From positions 1 to 28,462 of the IMG/VR virus record IMGVR_UViG_3300032242_002491: a stretch of DNA of 28,462 bases. One strand, written 5' to 3'. The notes under the pieces are model-generated. The model made no database searches. It was not told the origin of the DNA and saw nothing but the letters and a program-made list of their open reading frames with translations. The position numbers were made by a program, and so were the translations under genes. Shown one piece after another: positions 25,601-28,462 of this stretch (position 1 is its first letter; every line of letters begins with the position of its first letter). Source of the DNA: a virus.

Positions 25601-26221
25601 TTATTTAGAATCTATAAATATAGGGCCAACGTGAATTTTTCCTGTGTCTGGATTTCTCCACTCCATATTGCAATCATAAGCAAAGTTGGCATACAAATAT
25701 CTTTTTCCACTAATTACTGGATTGACACCATGTGCATATGGTGGCAAAGCACTATGTATTATTAAATCCCCTGGGTTTGGCTTTATTATTAAGTCAAGGT
25801 CTGGATAATATAATTCTCCACCCTCCCAGCTTCCAAAATAAAGTAAAATTCCCCATTCAACGTGACAACATGTTTCAAAATCATTATAATACTCATCAGA
25901 TAAATCTGGATCGCCACGATCAATATGTACATCCATGCCTTGACCTACTGGGGTTCTTGTAAATATTTTTACTGGTGGAACCATGTATTCTGGAGCAATA
26001 ATTTTGTTAATTTTATTTCCCAATTCATAAATTTCTTTATGATTTTGACTTAATTTTCCATTCCAAAATGGGTTAGGGTTGCTATCATGCATGCCCCATT
26101 CTTCTTCAGTAATGCTATCTGCAATATTAAAATAAAATTCTGTTTCTTCTTTGCTTAAAAAATTTTCCCAAATAAGTATTCCTTCTCTTATTTTTTTAAA
26201 ATTTTTATTTTCAGTAAACAT
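25601..26221 (-). CDS. 2OG-Fe(II) oxygenase
   Basis: A 206-residue dioxygenase: His99 and Asp101 (DVHIDRGD), distal His164 (PYAHGV), and SGKRYLYANF with Arg174 for 2-oxoglutarate. WGILLYFGSWEGGELYYPDL and KPNPGDLIIHSA are core strands. N-terminal helix reads EGILIWENFLSKEETEFYFN, again the 'ENFLSxEE' opening. GGGGGAAA precedes the ATG at 26221; TGG-TATACT lies upstream. Substrate unknown. Confidence 0.88.
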   Translation of the reverse strand: MFTENKNFKKIREGILIWENFLSKEETEFYFNIADSITEEEWGMHDSNPNPFWNGKLSQNHKEIYELGNKINKIIAPEYMVPPVKIFTRTPVGQGMDVHIDRGDPDLSDEYYNDFETCCHVEWGILLYFGSWEGGELYYPDLDLIIKPNPGDLIIHSALPPYAHGVNPVISGKRYLYANFAYDCNMEWRNPDTGKIHVGPIFIDSK

Positions 26222-26262
26222 TAATGTTTCCCCCTATTTACTATAAAAGTATACCATATTTG

Positions 26263-26336
26263 TGGAGCAGGTCAGACTTGAACTGACGATTACCGAATTA
26301 TGAGTTCGGGGCTTTGACCAACTAAGCTACTGCTCC
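26263..26336 (-). tRNA. tRNA with CAU anticodon (Met or Ile2)
   Basis: Acceptor GGAGCAG/CTGCTCC with A73, anticodon stem CCGAA/TTCGG with loop CTCATAA (anticodon CAT), T arm GTCAG TTCAAGT CTGAC. The anticodon alone cannot distinguish elongator Met from lysidine-modified Ile2. The adjacent Ile(UAU) favours Met. Confidence 0.9.
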
Positions 26337-26337
26337 G

Positions 26338-26412
26338 TAGGGGTACTTGGATTTGAACCAAGACTCGTTTGCGTATAAGACAAATGCTTTAACCAGATTA
26401 AGCTATACCCCC
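26338..26412 (-). tRNA. tRNA-Ile (UAU)
   Basis: Acceptor GGGGGTA/TACCCCT with A73, anticodon stem TTTGT/GCAAA with loop CTTATAC (anticodon TAT), T arm CTTGG TTCAAAT CCAAG. One base from the CAU tRNA. Reads AUA directly, without lysidine, which is unusual in bacteria. Confidence 0.92.
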
Positions 26413-26417
26413 AAACT

Positions 26418-26660
26418 TTAGTTTGAGGATCCTATAAGTTTATTCTGAATAATTTTTTCTCTTTCATCAATTACTTCATATGCAAATTTTTCAAGAGCTT
26501 TTTCATGCTTAGCATAATGATGCCCACAAAACATTAATTCTCCACTAAAACCTTTAACAAGAACCAACGCTTGTGAGCCACACGAATCGCAGCGATCTAT
26601 AACCTTAAGAACGTATTCTTTTTCTATTACATCTGCTGTTTTTTCTATCATTGTATTCAC
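26418..26660 (-). CDS. DUF7455-like zinc protein (80 aa)
   Basis: An 80-residue protein with CDSCGSQALVLVKGFSGELM then FCGHHYAKHEKAL: C-x2-C and C-x2-H-H pattern, exactly the arrangement of the actinobacterial DUF7455 family ('RCDxCGxxAxV...GGELxFCGHHxxKxxxxL'). It is a small zinc protein of unknown function, common in actinobacteria and actinophages. I use the GTG at 26660 (GAAAGAG upstream); ATG 26651 is the alternative. Sits between tRNA-Asn and tRNA-Ile. Confidence 0.82.
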   Translation of the reverse strand: MNTMIEKTADVIEKEYVLKVIDRCDSCGSQALVLVKGFSGELMFCGHHYAKHEKALEKFAYEVIDEREKIIQNKLIGSSN

Positions 26661-26695
26661 AATTAAACTCTTTCTAGTAGTTAGTTAATAATTTG

Positions 26696-26768
26696 CTGGG
26701 GTGGTAGGGATCGAACCTACGACATTCCGATTAACAGTCGAACGCTCTGCCAGCTGAGCTACACCCCA
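26696..26768 (-). tRNA. tRNA-Asn (GUU)
   Basis: Acceptor TGGGGTG/CACCCCA with G73, anticodon stem TTCGA/TCGGA with loop CTGTTAA (anticodon GTT), T arm GTAGG TTCGATC CCTAC. Reads AAC/AAU. Confidence 0.95.
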
Positions 26769-26776
26769 TCATTTGA

Positions 26777-27064
26777 TTATTCTACAATGCCAAATGGGTT
26801 TTTGTCAATCATTTTCAAAAGATCTTCTGGACCTTCAATCATTCTTTTTTGTGCTTCAAATTTTCCAAATTCAAGAATTTCCTGAGTTATACTAAACATT
26901 AAATCAACCATACCTTGTGCATAGTTTTTTGAATGCCTATCAACTGCTGCTGCTTCTTTTTTCATTTGAATACTTGCTTGTGTAAAATAATCACAAAGCT
27001 GTGTTAGTGATACATAAATGTCTGCATCATCTTCAATTGTTTTAAGTGTTCCGTTTGCTATCAT
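26777..27064 (-). CDS. Helical protein after the terminase gene (95 aa)
   Basis: A 95-residue all-alpha protein starting MIANGTLKTIEDDADIYVSL, with helical stretches and the C-terminal PEDLLKMIDKNPFGIVE. No domain recognised. It directly follows the large terminase gene; its promoter lies inside the terminase C-terminus and is leaderless. Confidence 0.75.
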   Translation of the reverse strand: MIANGTLKTIEDDADIYVSLTQLCDYFTQASIQMKKEAAAVDRHSKNYAQGMVDLMFSITQEILEFGKFEAQKRMIEGPEDLLKMIDKNPFGIVE

Positions 27065-27070
27065 GTGTGT

Positions 27071-27099
27071 AGTCTATCAGAGTATTCTCATGCTGTCAA
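27071..27099 (-). promoter_or_regulatory. Leaderless promoter inside the terminase gene end
   Basis: TTGACA (27099-27094), 17-nt spacer, TAGACT (27076-27071) preceded by TGA; ATG at 27064 lies 6 nt beyond. Confidence 0.78.
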
Positions 27100-28462
27100 T
27101 AGCAAACTCTGCATCATCTGGATCTTCATCTATTCCCATAAATTCCCGCAAATTATCTGGCATTTGTGGTTTATCTGGAAGCTTAATTGTTTTATTAGAC
27201 TGAAGTCTAACATCTGATTCTTGACGCAATTTTTCTATTTCTGTTTGAAAAACAGTGCCATATGTATACAACTCAACTTCTTTATTTAAATCTCTAGGGG
27301 TTAGAGCAGTAGCATTATATATTGCTCCGCAAACAGCGTCAGATAGGTCTTTAGAGCCTTTTCTAGGGTGGTCTACCTTATCCTTCATGATTCTAAGCTG
27401 AAGAAGCTCATCAATAAGCAATTGAATGTTTGGGCCGTAAACTCTTTCTTCTGTTATACATAAGGACATATCCTCGTAATGCTTTTTAGCAACAGAAAGT
27501 AACTCAGTATTTATACCATATGCTTTTAATTGCATCATTAAATCATGAGAGTTCCACCTATCAAATGTTACCATTTTAAGATTAAATCCACGTTCTTTAA
27601 GGCTAATTATATAGTCTTTAACTTCTTCAAAGTTTACAGATTTTTCTTTTGTTGGAGTCCAATATCTTACTGCATCTACAATAATTTTTGGTGCTGCTTC
27701 TTTATAATTATCACCAATTTTCATAGTTACCCAGCCATCTACATGAGATAACGCTACTGCACAATGGTCATGTTTTTGTGCTAAATCTACATGTATAAAA
27801 TATTGAGTGTCTTCTCTAGGCTTAAAATAGTCATCAAATCTTCCATCTTTATCTACACCCAGTCTTGGGTTTGAAAATGCTTTTTCAATTAATGGCCTTG
27901 ATCTAAAAAAGGCATCTACTGCATCAGGTGGCATGCAGGCAAAACGAGATAAGGCATCAACTGGATCTGTATAAAAATCAATAGTAAAATCTTCAATTTT
28001 TCTTGTTGGATTAATATCCCATGTTGGTCTTCTAAGTGCATAGACTCTGGGAACCTTATAAGATACTATATGATCTTCTTCCCATTCAAGCTCAAATTCA
28101 TTCCCCGCCGTTCCATCTGGAAGATCTGGATCTACCTTAAAAGAATGATGTCTAATAACTACTTCTTTTTCAGCTACAACTTCTTCATATCTTTGTTGAA
28201 TATAATCCATTTTAAAGCGTGGGAAAGAAAGCAAAACAAGTTTTCCAAAATCTGGAAAACGAGAATTTACAGATGCACGATACATCTTGTAAATAGCAGA
28301 AGCAGTTTTTGCTTGTTCATTACCGCTTGTTGATTCAAGATCAAAACCAGATATCTCATCAAGAATAACAACTAAAACGTTATATCCTTCCCAAGATTCT
28401 CTTTGAGAGTGACCTGAGTGAACTGTTATTTCATGATCAAATTCAATACTATTTGCTTTTGA
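27077..28462 (-). CDS. terL: Terminase large subunit (partial, N-terminus beyond window)
   Basis: 461 residues are visible, cut by the right edge. The first part carries the end of the ATPase domain: VLVVILDEISGFD is the Walker B strand with the catalytic Glu, and the motif III region follows. The RNase H-like nuclease domain begins at FIHVDLAQKHDHCAVALSHV (catalytic Asp), with MVTFDRWNSHDLMMQL and DLSDAVCGAIYNA giving the second and third acidic positions. Terminase cuts and pumps phage DNA into proheads. The DNA upstream (right of the window) should hold the packaging/head genes. Confidence 0.93.
   Translation of the reverse strand, partial: SKANSIEFDHEITVHSGHSQRESWEGYNVLVVILDEISGFDLESTSGNEQAKTASAIYKMYRASVNSRFPDFGKLVLLSFPRFKMDYIQQRYEEVVAEKEVVIRHHSFKVDPDLPDGTAGNEFELEWEEDHIVSYKVPRVYALRRPTWDINPTRKIEDFTIDFYTDPVDALSRFACMPPDAVDAFFRSRPLIEKAFSNPRLGVDKDGRFDDYFKPREDTQYFIHVDLAQKHDHCAVALSHVDGWVTMKIGDNYKEAAPKIIVDAVRYWTPTKEKSVNFEEVKDYIISLKERGFNLKMVTFDRWNSHDLMMQLKAYGINTELLSVAKKHYEDMSLCITEERVYGPNIQLLIDELLQLRIMKDKVDHPRKGSKDLSDAVCGAIYNATALTPRDLNKEVELYTYGTVFQTEIEKLRQESDVRLQSNKTIKLPDKPQMPDNLREFMGIDEDPDDAEFAIDSMRIL

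Overview
The window looks like part of a large, AT-rich double-stranded DNA phage (or phage-plasmid) that infects an actinobacterium, probably a low-GC freshwater one. Phage evidence: a large terminase subunit cut by the right edge, dUTPase, HNH and PD-(D/E)XK nucleases, eight tRNA genes scattered between genes, and very tight gene packing with ATGA/TAATG overlaps. Actinobacterial evidence: a WhiB protein, a small protein with the actinobacterial DUF7455 pattern, many promoters with the -10 box 5-7 nt before the start codon (leaderless mRNAs), and an actinobacterial-type HslV/proteasome-like protease. The freshwater assignment is inference. No integrase, capsid or tail gene could be identified here.

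Layout. (1) 1-800, + strand: three small overlapping genes, then a consensus promoter that reads straight into a strong terminator about 75 nt downstream with no ORF between, a candidate sRNA. (2) 800-1263: the only long gene-free stretch, lying between convergent gene sets. It holds four GACATTACGA repeats, A/T-rich direct repeats, a perfect CRP/GlxR-type palindrome, a + strand promoter, a perfect 16-bp parS site and a 10-bp tandem repeat; a centromere/origin-like region. (3) 6910-1264, - strand: about 20 mostly tiny genes (many with CxxC knuckles) with dUTPase, nucleases, an SGNH hydrolase and two paralogous 2OG-Fe(II) oxygenases. (4) 12348-6979, - strand: a modification cassette: methyltransferases, sulfotransferase, APS-kinase/nucleotidyltransferase fusion, DUF2061 membrane protein, Asp-hydroxylase-like and 2OG oxygenases, luciferase-like flavin monooxygenase. 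(5) 13573-12364: small membrane proteins. (6) 17154-13636: GroES, WhiB, thioredoxin, HslV-like protease, and a secreted Ala/Thr/Val-rich surface protein with its own promoter and terminator. (7) 20351-17214: secreted subtilase, low-complexity and Cys-knuckle proteins, a cupin/JmjC-like oxygenase, a SLOG-like protein. (8) 28462-20410: terminase, Hsp20, Dps, AhpC/AhpD, three more 2OG oxygenases, tRNAs and a structured RNA candidate next to tRNA-Thr.

How the parts may work together (inference): eight iron/2OG oxygenases sit in the same window as Dps, AhpC, AhpD and thioredoxin, which handle iron and peroxide. PAPS made by the APS kinase would feed the adjacent sulfotransferase. The tRNAs decode mostly A/U-rich codons (GAA, AAA, UUA, AGA, ACA, AUA), fitting the AT-rich coding sequence. 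GroES, Hsp20, thioredoxin and the HslV-like protease form a proteostasis set. The lone parS site suggests use of the host ParB for segregation or localisation.
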